Shown here one piece after another: positions 10,873-22,564 of a DNA stretch of 64,000 bases. Source of the stretch: Acanthopleura granulata. Lineage: Eukaryota > Mollusca > Polyplacophora > Chitonida > Chitonidae. The notes below the pieces were generated by a model that saw only the letters and a list, made by a program, of their open reading frames with translations, was not told where the DNA came from and did no database searches. The DNA lies in assembly GCA_016165875.1 (NCBI GenBank), contig JABBOT010000011.1, positions 15,393,808 through 15,457,807 on the forward strand, written 5' to 3'. Both the position numbers and the translations under genes were made by a program. Within the stretch, counting starts at the first letter, position 1. Each line of letters starts with the position of its first letter.

Positions 10873-11654
10873 GAATTTTACATTCTTTTTCTGGTAAATG
10901 TGCGGTTGTCTCTCTTTATTGATGTAACCGTAAGCGGATACACCTACATTGCACCAAACAAGTCAATGAACAGTAAAAATCACCTTCATGAGGAACAATG
11001 CAAAGCAAATTTATTCCCATTAAAATCTTGCTTGCGTTTAACTTCGGGTGAATTATCCTGCAAGCCGTCATCGAATGAATGTTGAATTTTTGTTTACCCT
11101 ACGCATGAGAATTTTTTCAACACATTATGGATATGACGCATGTCTCTTCTCATGTACAACGATGTGTCCGTTCATATAATTTCGAGGGGGACAGGTTCAC
11201 TGTTGGAGAAATGAAATTCAGCAGAGGAACTTTCATTCCTAGAAAAACAGTTTTGAATCATTTTTAAGTAGCTATTTGCATTAAAATTTTCAGTACATTT
11301 TTACCAAAGCAACGAGACTGTGAAATTAGGCTTCTGCATATTGTTTTACTTGTAAGCGGGTTTTTACATCAAAATATCAATCTACAATACACTTATACTA
11401 AATCAAACAAACGTAGACGGTGGGGAGCGGGGGGAGCAGATTTAATACATGTTAATGATACTCTGAAATTTACCTCCTGTATATATTTGTTGTTTTTTAA
11501 TGAATATAAGTATTTAGATGAAAATATATAATACAGTATTTTACAAAAAAAAAAACCAAAAAAAAAATACATTTTGTTTGTTCTTTCCCGCTTACCACTA
11601 GGTTCAATTACTGCGGGCTGCATGCGGGGTCAAGTGTCCCCGTGATATAATTGA

Positions 11655-11870
11655 TGAATTAATCTTAATAAACTGCCCCGTGTCAGTATATAGTATGACT
11701 GGGTGCGTGGAGCATTGTGTCTTCTGTCTTTTGCATGGCGTTTCAATGGGGCAGCACTCTTAATATTAGGTCTGGCCTGCTACCAGGAGACACCGTTGTG
11801 ATGTGACAGAAATGATGTAATAACGTTCATAATAAGCGATGTAATAAGTCCCAAGATAAAACTGACCGTG
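11655..11870 (+). mobile_element. SINE family B (bivalve-type), 3' part
   Basis: Contains GTCAGTATATAGTATGACTG, then a GGGGCAGCACTCTTAATATT stretch and a GGAGACACCGTTGTGATGTG stretch. The same block order recurs at 41770-41970 and partly at 62045-62330. The pattern matches a repeat I recall from oyster and scallop genomes; this is recollection, not a search. Confidence 0.65.
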
Positions 11871-12173
11871 TTTGGTATATGTTTTATCTTTGAATACTCA
11901 CCTTGTGTTAACGGCTATAAGATTTTTCTCGCATTGCATCATTTAAAAACCTACCAATAAAACATGATCGCGACGGTATAGCTGAGATAACTGCCTGCGT
12001 GTCCTGAACTCCACAGCCACTCAGCGAGTACATACATACATAAATTGGTTTACTTTGCGACTCCATCCTATGGAATGAATTGCGCCGAGGGAGTAAGATG
12101 TGTTTCAGGGACTATTCTAAGCAACAATGGCCAGTCCATGCAGAAAGGATTATAATTACTACAATGCTGTGTC

Positions 12174-13305
12174 TTAAAATCTGTGGATCGTACATAAATA
12201 ATTTCCCACAGCTTTGAAAAGTGAATTTGCATTTTTCAGTGGACAAAGCAGGGCTCTCAGAGTGGCATTAACGATTCCGGTGTCTGCAAGGTCAGATAAC
12301 AATACTGGTCCTTGCAAAGTGTACCGCGCACACACGAGTAAAACGTTACACAGATCTGAATCGCTTATCTTGAAACTTTTTAAGTAGCTATTAACTGGGA
12401 GATGTCCTGACCGAAGTCGTAAACACAAGATTTCTACTTTTCTGTTAGAAAAAGAAAAATAGAGGCTGTTTGGAAATTTGACAACTGGGTTAGAAGAGTT
12501 ATAAAAACGACACTTTTTTAAGGGGTCCCACCCAGTTTGCCATAGTTTAAATGATAATGACTTCCGTTCGGACCTCGGGTATGGCCAGTGTGAGATTAGA
12601 AATGACATCACGCAGGTTGTTGGCAAGGCTATCAGCTCGTTCATTACCAGATACAACAGAGAGTCCAAGCAGGAATGCAAGCGAAACAAATGTCAAGGCC
12701 AGCCAAAATAGAGAGAAAAATTACTTCGTACAGGAGAGGATAGCATTTTGTCCACGAAAATGAAGTCATTAACTGCAACGCACTGAGACAATCTGTGAAT
12801 ACAACAGCTCTTAATGGTCTCAAATCCGAAGCAAAAAACAGAGCGTTCAGAATTGCACATAGTTCCAACAAAATAAGAGATTTTTTATTCCGCAATTCTG
12901 GTACGCACACGGAAGCACCGACCTTACTCGTTCTGGGGCACTGTTAGAAGTCATCGGTATAAATGTGCATGGATGTACACCAGTTTAGAAATTCGTTAGA
13001 AATCACAGAAATATAGCGAGGACTGTCTGACTTCTGTATGGACACAGATGGCAGTTGGACCTTCCAGGAAGGAGATGGCGGGACATGTTTCTTCTTTACA
13101 CTCCCGATAGTGACCGCAGCACTCTGCAAAATATACTGAGCACGAACATAAAAAGGCTGTGACTTTTTGTTGGAATTATGGAGACAATCTTAACAAGATG
13201 ATGAAAACACTGAACTGGCTGAATTTTGTACAGAGCTTCATCCCAAACTTTGCACATGCGTGGTACGCGTCTTATTGAGGGAGGCCATTCCTGGCAGGGC
13301 GCCAT
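12174..13305 (-). pseudogene. Decayed non-LTR retrotransposon ORF2 fragment (RNase H and C-terminal region)
   Basis: Minus-strand reading pieces in shifting frames resemble the end of a LINE ORF2. First (13096-13305) is a piece like the tail of the reverse transcriptase region. Then, near 12944-13129, the fragment ends in IYTDDF, like the first RNase H aspartate strand. Next (12644-12910) is ELCAILNAL followed by VFTDCLSALQLM, matching the RNase H E and D motifs. Finally (12174-12689) is a piece with LRLRSGHLPVN and spaced cysteines, like the zinc-knuckle tail. Frames are broken near 12650 and 12930, and the catalytic 5' half of ORF2 is not seen, so the element is dead. RNase H-bearing clades (I, Jockey-like relatives) are candidates, but I cannot assign one. 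Confidence 0.7.
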
Positions 13306-13717
13306 TAAGAGATGTGGTTTTCATAGCTCCAGCACAAATACGCAACGCTGGACATTGAATGGAGCTAACTTTAGACGTTAAAATATAACAAGCCGATTCA
13401 CATCGATAATCCAGTCGGGATCGTTAATGATGTGTCTATTTTTGGCGTAAATGTACATGTACACACGCTGACCAGTTCGGTACCGCAAACGATAATTCGT
13501 ACGGTAAAAACATGTCAAAGCTTGCGGCATGCAAGTTTTTCCTATACGGCAAATGTTAATATCTTCACTAAACATCCGGTTTTTTTTTTTATTTTTCAAC
13601 AAAAACAGTCTCACACTTTTTCAAACAGTATCTAGGGCCACAAGGAGTTCAGTGTAGTAAAAAATCGCATCAGTGAACAATTTTTCAGTGTGGTTGAACA
13701 ACAACCATGTAAATAAA

Positions 13718-13862
13718 TTTTCGCAACCTGCGAATGGTCGTGGGCTTCCCCCGCGCTCTGCCCGGTTTCCTTCCACCATAATGCTGGCTGCCCTCGTATA
13801 AGTGAAATATTCTTGAGTACGGCGTAAAACACCAATCACATAAATAAATATATATAAATAAA
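13718..13862 (+). mobile_element. SINE family A, 3' half
   Basis: Plus-strand partial copy from CAACCTGCGAATGGTCGTGG through TATAAGTGAAATATTCTTGA, followed by an ATAAATA-type tail. The head is truncated. Confidence 0.88.
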
Positions 13863-16800
13863 TTAGCGTTAATGATGAATGTGCCCCACCAAGAACTATA
13901 TGGTCAAAAGTAAAAGGACAATGGTAAAAATAAGTTCCTGAACGAAACTTGCTTATCCAAGAACATCAGTACCTATTTTAGACATTATTTGTAGAATATA
14001 CTTTTGATTACCAGGGATGCATGTAGTTCTGGGAACAAGATCATGACTGTAAGGTGTGCATATATGTAATTTTCACAGAGCCAGCAGGACAGAGTGATCA
14101 AACTCAAGCCTGAGGTAGGCACCGTCATTGGACAGTTTTGCTTTCTCCTAGAATGTCAATTTTTGAGAACAATTGAGACGAAATCAGACATATTTGCAGT
14201 TTTGTTTGTCATCTTGCTGCAGATGATTTGCCTTCAGTCCCTTTCAGTTCTGTTCTTAAAAAAAAAACAAAAAAAAAAACAGTAGTGCCATATATTGGCA
14301 TGGCTTCCTTTTATTTTCTTTATTGTAGTACCATGCGCCTTTGAAAGTTAAACTTGGGGTAATTAAATTATGTAACTGTACACAAGGAATTTCCTGTCAG
14401 TCACCAGGACACAAAAAGTGCGGGTTGAAACCCGACTTTGGATATGCAAGGGAATTTATGACACCTCCCCCCCTCCCGGCTCTCACTGGTTGTGGGGCAA
14501 AAAAGTAGTTGCTCATGTGGTCGTTTGCCCAGTCACATGTTCGCTGAGAGCTGCTAGTCTTCCACCAATATGCATCACAGGCCACGGTGCAAGTAAAATT
14601 CAAAGGCCAGTGTTCTACCCCGGGAACTGTTTTCCACTTGAAATACTACGCATCTGGTCCTACATTAATATCATCCCAAGTCTCGTGATGTTCAAATGAT
14701 GATGTCCCGCAGCTAGACACAGTGACTCAGCATGTGAGTTTGCGTGGAAAAAAACCCAAAAAAAACACACAAGCTTTTGTAAAAGAATATCAAGTACTTG
14801 CAAACACTTGGCCCCTTAAAAGGAAAGTCCAAATGTAGATATGTTTAGAAAAGGAGTATACTCGGCTCTATACTTCCTTTCTGTAGCATCAATTACTGCA
14901 CGGGTTGTAGCTGTAGTACACATACATATCTGAATGACTGAGCCAAACACGGGAATGGTCGTATTAAGGAAACGCATATTATTCCGTGCAGCTTTGTTCT
15001 TAAGTGACCCGCTGGCCTGAGTCGTAGCTTACATACGTTTTCGACCACCCCAGTCTAGTCAGATAGCGTTACACGTTTTAACGCATACGGCTTAACGATG
15101 ATGTTCTCCGTAGACGCACAGCTTTGGATACATTCATGCTGCCGGCGAAGTTGGTGACACCTGCTGTTAAACCAGATGTTTCGTCTCACATTGTTGGTGA
15201 GCCACAGGTTCGGACGGTTGATTTACCTTGGCACTCACAGACCAGTTGTGGCATGTCCCCCTGGTAACGCCATTCCGACACAGGTACCACATACCAGTAA
15301 CTTACATGCACAGGCGCCTGCTGAGGTGCAGAAGTATAAGACATAAAAATGAAAGAAAACATACGATAGGTAGGTAATATAGTTACTTAATATATCTATC
15401 GACAAAGAATCCCATTCATAGTTTAGAAAGCTTCACTTTTTACTTTTGTGATGTAACCGATATATCGCAGTTCAAAGTGAGCAAAAACGCCCATGTGGGG
15501 GAAAATTGAAAGCGTCGCCATGCTCTCAATTTTACCCTATCAAGAGCGAGATATTTGTACCACCCAAGAAGGCATGCGGGTATAAAACCACTAAAACATA
15601 ACCTTACCATTTACGTCGTAATTTCACAAACACCCACTTAAAAGTGTATTCTCTAATTTTTATAGGCCCAAGTGACACATACTGTCAAATAACTAGATGC
15701 CTGGCCTACATATCCAAATATCATCAGGGGTTGACCATCATTTTCTCAAAATAAATCAGCTGGAATACAGGTACTGGAGTCCTATCGCCATAGAAACAAG
15801 GTCTGGGTGTAGGGGGCAGTTGCTTATAGGATAATATTTTTCTCTGTTTAATTGTAACCACAAGTAATGAACCTTTTTTCAAGCACTAATTGTCACAGTT
15901 TATATCTGCAAAATTACCTGGCAGTACTTCAACACACATCAGAGACACAGCCAATCCCTAACCGTCCCCACCGTTTTCTGCGTGCCTGAATCTTAATGTT
16001 TTAAAACCGGCATCTGTTTCCGCTGTGACGCCACCCGGTCGTTGTTCAACGTTTAGCCATGTAGAAGTAGTGTTCGGTCAGTTATTTTCAACCAGAAAGT
16101 GGTAGTGGAATAGGTCTGGGTTTATTCCCCAAGGTCTCCACCAGGAGGCCATAATGTGTGGCCTTCGATTGTAATAAAAATGGGGACCGTACATCACACA
16201 CAAAGGTGTGTCTCGCCCCTAATACGGAAGAGCGTAGGGTATGCGCATAACACGACATCGTGGTTCTGGTTTGTCTAAAATGATGCATCCCTTGGCCTCG
16301 TAAGAATTCCACATCAAAAAGTGACTTATAGAGTAACGAAACACGCCATAAAGAAATGCCTAAGCGCGTTTAGGTCTGTATGAACCCTTCTTCTGAAACA
16401 AATTTGATTATATTTTTTGTTGTCTTTCTAAAGACACGCGCACACAAAATCACGCATGAGGCTTGTCTAGGTATTGTTATAAAGATCCCAAGCCGTTGGA
16501 ACCGTTCATACATTCGTTTCTTTTTCTGGACATTCTTTTCCTGTCCGTCGAGCTCTTCCCTGTAAAATCCATTCAAATACATAATTAAACGAAAAACATC
16601 CAATCCGAATTTCGCATACAAAAGTGAATGCTAAAATTCCTTTAAAACAGCTTACTTGAAATTCAATATTTAGGTATTTCCATGGACGTCTACACGCAAA
16701 GGAAGAAAATATTAATGGAAGGCAGGATATTTTTTAATCCCGTGAGGTGGCGCTACAATGAGCTATTGTTACTTCAAAATTTGATTGTGGCCCTACGTCT

Positions 16801-19195
16801 ACAATGTTACAATGTTTGTGTGACGTGCTATCTTTAATGTGATGTCATTGTGATGAGCCGAGAAAGGAGCATTTGACGTCTATAAAATGACATCAAGGTC
16901 CTGTTGCCGGACAATTGACGGGTCCATGTTCTACCCCACTGTCAAATGCGGATCGTGTGCAAATTTATGTATTTAAGAGGTGACCTTTCAAACCTGAACC
17001 CCTCTACTCATACCACCTGTCAACATACTGATACTAGTACTCTGAATGGTAGCTTCCAGTTGGGCCAGATCATGTACATGTGCAAGACGACCAGTCATAT
17101 CCCAGGCATGCTCCAGAGTGTTGAGATACTGGAAGGGCTCATTGCAGGCCAAGGAATCAGGAAGCTCACCTTTAGTATGAGGAGAAGGGTTCGGGTTATC
17201 ATCCAGGCACACGGCGGTTATACTCGATATTTACGTAAAACGCTGTATGAGATACCAAATGACCGTTTCATCGAGTTATTTTGAGTGCTTCAACACTGCT
17301 CACTCCAGAAGCATACTTGTAAAGCCATTGTTTCACGTCAAAACAATGATGATAGAGATATATGTGTGTTATCATTAAAACACATGGATTCCTATCATTT
17401 TGTCACTTTTCATTAGCAAAAGGGTTACATGGTTCACAACGTCATATTTTACACACTTTTGATGCAGCTGAACATTAATCGCATGTGTACAAATTCGCCG
17501 CAGTGAAAACCAAGGAGGTACTTAATTAAGTTCTTTATGTGTTAACAAGCAGTTGCTTAGCCTCGACCTTGATTTCTTTGTGCAACCCACATGAGATTTC
17601 TTCAACATTTTAATAATTCTAAATCCACATCAAATGCGTAGTGAATATCTTCGTTCATAACGTTTCCACTGGATCCTTTCACCTCCTCTGACCATTGAGG
17701 CGTGCTAAAAGCGTTTGCCGTTTGGCGCACATTCCTGGCTCAGATGACAGATTCCAATGGGACCCGTCGAGCACCCAGTAATTGAACCTTATTGCTTAGC
17801 ACTATAATTATTCAATTTCGTCAATAAAATATCCCCCGCACAGTGAAATTTAAGCGGTAGTGTTGGCCAAGAAAAATCTGATCACGAAAGTAACCAACAC
17901 TTTTGGTCGACAAATACTAATGACCCAAACAATTCTGATCGATGGAGGTGGTCTCATGTTACGTATGTAATTATGTTTGTCATCAATTATTGGTGATGGG
18001 ATAAATTCAGATGTATAATCCAATAATGGTTATGACATAACCCCTTCGCCTGTCCCATAAATGGTGATGGGATTGGTCGTCACCATTTCTCTTCAACAGT
18101 TATTGGTGTTGACAGCTGTCCATCACCATTGCTGGCTGTAAAACCAGAGCAGGGTCGACACCGTGGTAGTTAGTAAATGGTCCCACGTAATCAGTGAAAT
18201 AACGGATTCTTGTCCACTTTGCTCGGAGTTTTATTTAAATAACTGTTCGTGTAACCTGTAAATGCCCAAACGGGCAATATACGCACGACAGCAACGTGAT
18301 TGAAGGAGAATTACGTAAAAAAAGGTATGTTATTTGGATTTAGTGCGCCAATTTTAACTGGCATAGCAGTAAAAACACACGATAAAAAAAATTAAAATAT
18401 TGCATACCATACCCCTCTGGTTGATATGGGGATTTTGGAATAATGAATATTATAAGCTCTATTTAAAGTTTTCGGTCCATACGATGTCAGTGGTACAGTG
18501 TATACGTCATGTATCTGAAGTAGACGAACTTAGGTTAAGTAAACATTACAATTTCGCTGGTACAGCCTAAGCGGCCCCTGGACTTTCAACTGTTTATATA
18601 CTGGTATAGCTGCATTGGGACAGTTTCCCACCTTTAGAAAATTCCTGGCGACGCACATAGAATTTCTTACCTGCACTTTTAAATAGGGCTGTATACCATA
18701 ATCTATGGATGTCCTACCTCATATATGTATACGCATGCTCCGACCTATATCCAGGCAATATTAGCCCGTCGGATCGCTTCCTTCTTGTCTTTTTTTATTT
18801 ATTTATTTCATTTTGTTTAATAACACAGTATAACTGATTTATATTAAACATACCATACGATACAATTTCAAACCGAAAGATTCCATACTTTAAAATATTA
18901 ACAGCTTTATGTTTGTTTAAAACATCAAACTAACATCATTAACAAAGCGAATAATGCTTTCTAAAGTTGACAAGTAAACCTCCTTAAGTGACCAATTTGT
19001 AAAGCAAGTAGACTATACAGTGATGAATTAGAACCATTGAACACATCAGTATGTTAAAATTATACCATTTACAAAGCAGACCTAGTACACATTAATACTG
19101 GCATCGACCAAAATTGAGGCAGTAATAGACTATATTCAAAACTTCAATAAATTCTGCTAAAACGGAGCCTTCAGTCCAACCAAGCCTATGTGTAA
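13863..19195. other. Gene-poor stretch
   Basis: No supported exon. Short frames exist, for example 15131-15262 plus (about 43 codons, starting MLPAKLVTPAVKP) and 16988-17212 minus (about 75 codons), but neither has splice sites or a recognised family. An A-rich run lies near 14259-14280 and a C-rich run at 14467-14476. Confidence 0.5.
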
Positions 19196-19278
19196 TGGTG
19201 TTGAGGAACTATGTATCTGTCTTCATCAGCCAAATTGGCTGAAGTCTATGTGACAGACTTCACCGTTCCTCAACACCA
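19196..19278. repeat. Short inverted repeat / hairpin
   Basis: A perfect 14-bp arm (TGGTGTTGAGGAAC, 19196-19209) pairs with its complement at 19265-19278. Inside are two further 6-bp pairings (TCTGTC with GACAGA, and TCAGCC with GGCTGA) and an AAATT loop. A small foldback element or a transcribed hairpin is possible; no further evidence. Confidence 0.6.
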
Positions 19279-20411
19279 TAATGGTATTATGCTGGTATTA
19301 AAGTTCTAAATTAACAGTATCTATGGAAGGTTTGAATACAAAGTATAGCTGTCAACAGTTCAAGCCAAAAGATTAAAATATAGATTAAAATATAGACACC
19401 CGGACACATGTAATCACGACATGTGCCTCGTAACAGAAAGCTACACGCCCAACAACCTCATCTTTCCTATAACCGTATTTTCAATCAAAAATAACATGGA
19501 CGAAAATGGATTTCTTTCACTTGTGCTTCTCATACTCACAGATCTATACAACTGTTGCCTGGTGTTTTCTCGCTCAAAAAAACAACAAAAAAACAAAAAC
19601 ACCCATGTGTGTAGGTACACACGCGCACACACGGACAAAGAACATGGACTCTCCATGCATAAGATGCACGCTCCCCAGTCACTTCACTGACCATGGTTAT
19701 TATATATTATACGGCGCAGGACCTCTTCTGCTGCTTTCCTCTGGGCTGCGGCCATGTTGAATGAAAAGGTTTGGTTGAATCAAACACAATACACAATCTG
19801 CAGTCATCTTTGCCCTGTCAGTCCGAGTGTTAGTCATGTGTGCATGCAATCGTCTTCCATCAGTTATTCATAAACGAAAAAGTATGCACAAGCAAACCTT
19901 TGTATCAACAGCGCTTCTAGCGTCCTGTCGTTCTTTTGCGCGGCAAGATGATGCGGAGGCCAACGCCGTCTGGTGGGTTACCAATTTCAGGAAAGACAGC
20001 TCTTCGTTTCCATTGAACGGAGGCTAAACTTGGGGCTGTTATAGCAGGTCCAGGCTAAATGGACTTCATCATCTAAACATCGGTTTATGTAGAGTGCAAA
20101 TTACACTCACAACAACCAAATGTTTACCAAACACTAACACATCAGCATTTCTCATTGCCAGAACTATCTATCAATTTAAAGAAATTTAGTGTCGATATTG
20201 AACGGTACAACGTGCACAAGCCTCCATGTTCACAGGTGGAGAAAAATTAAGGTAATTATATAAATAAATTAATTGATTATAGGGATATTCCAAAATAATA
20301 ATAAAATTTAATTGGCTTTGAGCTAGTTGATTTTTTTCCCCCAAAATCTCTGGTGTAGTTTCTTTAATCAAGTATACGTGATTAAACACAGCACATGACG
20401 TTTTTCTGATT

Positions 20412-20916
20412 ATTGCAAACTTTTACATCTATGCAATAAAACAGTTATCGGTGCATCACTTCATTTTAAAAGTTAAATGATGACTGATTTTGTTTAATGC
20501 TCATTATAACATGTAAACCTTTTAATATTTGATTATTGTAAATGCTTATTTTGTCTGGATATTTATATAGCTTTTATGTAAGTTAAAGCTAATTCAGAAA
20601 AAATGCATCAGAATGTAAACTTTTAATTTCAATATTATATAGATTAAATCATGAAGAATTGACCTAAACAAACACAAGAAGCACGAGAAGTTTTCTTTAC
20701 ATGTGGGAAATGTTTACGAAAAGTAAATAAACAATAACTGATATAGCTTCATATGTCTGACATAGCTGACATAGCAATGAATTTTCTGAACAGATATTAT
20801 AACATGTAAGCCATTCGTTTAAGCATGGTAACTGTTTACCTTGTATGAGTAAACATTTATATTATTATATAATAATACTAATACTAATACCACTACTACT
20901 ACTACTACTGATGATG

Positions 20917-20984
<68 letters not shown>

Positions 20985-21850
20985 ACTACTACTACTACTA
21001 CTTTCTTCAACGAGGCGGTTCAATTGGTACAGGACCAATCGTCCTTGAGCCCCTCACACAACACCCATTCACAAACACATATACATTCCCCTATCTAAAA
21101 TCTACCACCTAAAAGATTACCTACAACACTATACTATATAAGGAGAAACAAGGATGAATATGACAACGAAAAAAGGCTTTACAGTCTAAAAGTACAATTT
21201 CAAAAGAGAGTTATATGTGTATCTGTGTACATGTATCATCAAAACATGAACAAAACATTAACACGTGATAGTTCATGTGAGTACCTAGATCAAAACTGGT
21301 TTTAGTTGGATAGAGAAGTGCTGGAGCAAATGTCGGCTTATAAGCATCTTTTAAATGACAATAAATAAATAAATAAGTTGGCAGTAATCCAACAGAGGAA
21401 GGATGTATGCATTGTTAATTAGCAGCCTAACGCGAAATGGTAGATATTTCTTTATTCTTTATAAGAAGTTTTGTAATACTTTTAGTCAAAGAAACAAAAC
21501 AACTTTGTCTTTTATCTGAATGTTGGAAACGTTTACTTTTCATGAATAAATGTTTAAACAACTTTCCCAGAAAAGTAAACTCATAGCTAATTAAGTTAAA
21601 AAACGTAATAACATTTTAATCATTAACTGTAATATTGTGAACGTTTACTTCGAATAAACAGTCATGTACACAAATTCATTATGAAAGATGAATGATAACT
21701 TATATAGTTACACAAACATCATTGCACGTTAACGTTGTATTTAAAGATTGCAAACGTTTGCTTTTTCTGAATAAACACTCATGCAACTTTGTCAGAAAAG
21801 TTATAAATGATAACCGATTTAGTTGAGCAATTTTAACAGTGTAGCTATAC
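20412..21850 (+). repeat. Old, diverged tandem repeat with about 110-bp units around a triplet microsatellite
   Basis: A degenerate unit recurs at about 20412, 20530, 20708, 21525, 21640 and 21748. Each has an AAACGTTTAC-like start, then TGAATAAACA, AACTTT-CAGAAAAGT and ATGATAACTGATTTAGTT. The last three units are adjacent; the earlier ones are separated by the triplet repeat at 20876-21003 and other sequence. Confidence 0.55.
20876..21003. repeat. Compound trinucleotide microsatellite (ACT)n(AAT)n(ACT)n
   Basis: Several ACT triplets (20882-20908) pass through GATGATGAT into about 25 AAT triplets, then about seven ACT triplets to 21002. The two ACT blocks flank the AAT core nearly symmetrically. 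Confidence 0.95.
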
Positions 21851-22355
21851 AGATTTCCTTAAATTATGTGTATTTAGCCAATAGAAGAGCTCTTGCTTAG
21901 CCTATACTGTACACGTGGGCCTACGATAATAACAAGCAAGTATATGAGTAGAAAATTTAAATTATACTACACCCATCAGTTGACTGAAAACTCAGCATGT
22001 TGAAATAATAAAAGTAAAATGGCACAAAAATTTACCGATTTTATTCGCCTCATGCTGTTAGAGACTTTAAGAGCATACGATTAAGCGCAATGCATTATTT
22101 GGGTACTGTGTAATTTTCTAATATATGTGTATATATACAGGTAACGTATGAGATTTTACAAGGATGAAAGCAAAATTTCCATGAATTGGCACAAACTGTT
22201 TAAATAAGCGCAGTGGAATTATACGTCTTAGACATTCATCGTGACTAGTAGGTCTTCCTATAGACATTACAATGGTAACCACAGACAAGCCTACACATGA
22301 TAATATCATGGTGAAATCCATTAAGTACCAAACACAAAGCAGCTTGCTTTTCACA
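21851..22355. other. AT-rich intergenic, no feature seen
   Basis: No gene or repeat recognised. It ends at a T-run (22356-22371) followed by a G-run (22395-22404). Confidence 0.5.
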
Positions 22356-22429
22356 TTTTTTTTTTTTTTTTAATTGTTACCCACATGTGGTACGGGGGGG
22401 GGGGAGAATATCTGGGAATCGATTTCGAA

Positions 22430-22564
22430 GGCTATCCCAGCATTCCCTTCGCTCACCGTCACGCTCCATCGAGATTTCAGCACATGCGGATCTGCAGGGA
22501 GTGAAGTGCGGGCGATTTTTCGAAAGAGAGAAAGAGGCAGGCTTGACAAAGCATTTCTGTTCAC
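22430..22564 (+). promoter_or_regulatory. Candidate CpG-bearing promoter / non-coding first exon
   Basis: About 130 bp that is GC- and CpG-rich for this AT-rich neighbourhood ends in CAC followed by GTAAGTACG, a good splice donor at 22565. No clear long coding frame crosses it. It could be a 5' untranslated exon of the transporter gene, whose next possible acceptor is the AAATTCCAG ending at 33392, or of an unseen gene. Transcript evidence would decide. Confidence 0.25.

Larger units (their letters stand above)
7810..11630 (+). repeat. Segmental duplication, copy B
   Basis: This is the second copy of the sequence that opens the window, in direct orientation. It starts just downstream of a SINE (7575-7790). 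Relative to copy A it lacks about 1.31 kb (between bases 9370 and 9379, with about 8 bp of filler at the junction) and 11 bp in the coding exon. It carries a small extra block near 8778-8855. The 3' part (10890-11630) is much more diverged from copy A than the 5' part. Confidence 0.92.

Noticed and set aside
16988..17212. Minus-strand frame of about 75 codons with protein-like composition
   Set aside because: Begins on a GTG with an upstream stop seven codons away, no acceptor, no recognised family; kept only as a note.
20819..21048. Poly-Leu/Val and poly-Ile frames
   Set aside because: Translation of the ACT/AAT triplet repeat.
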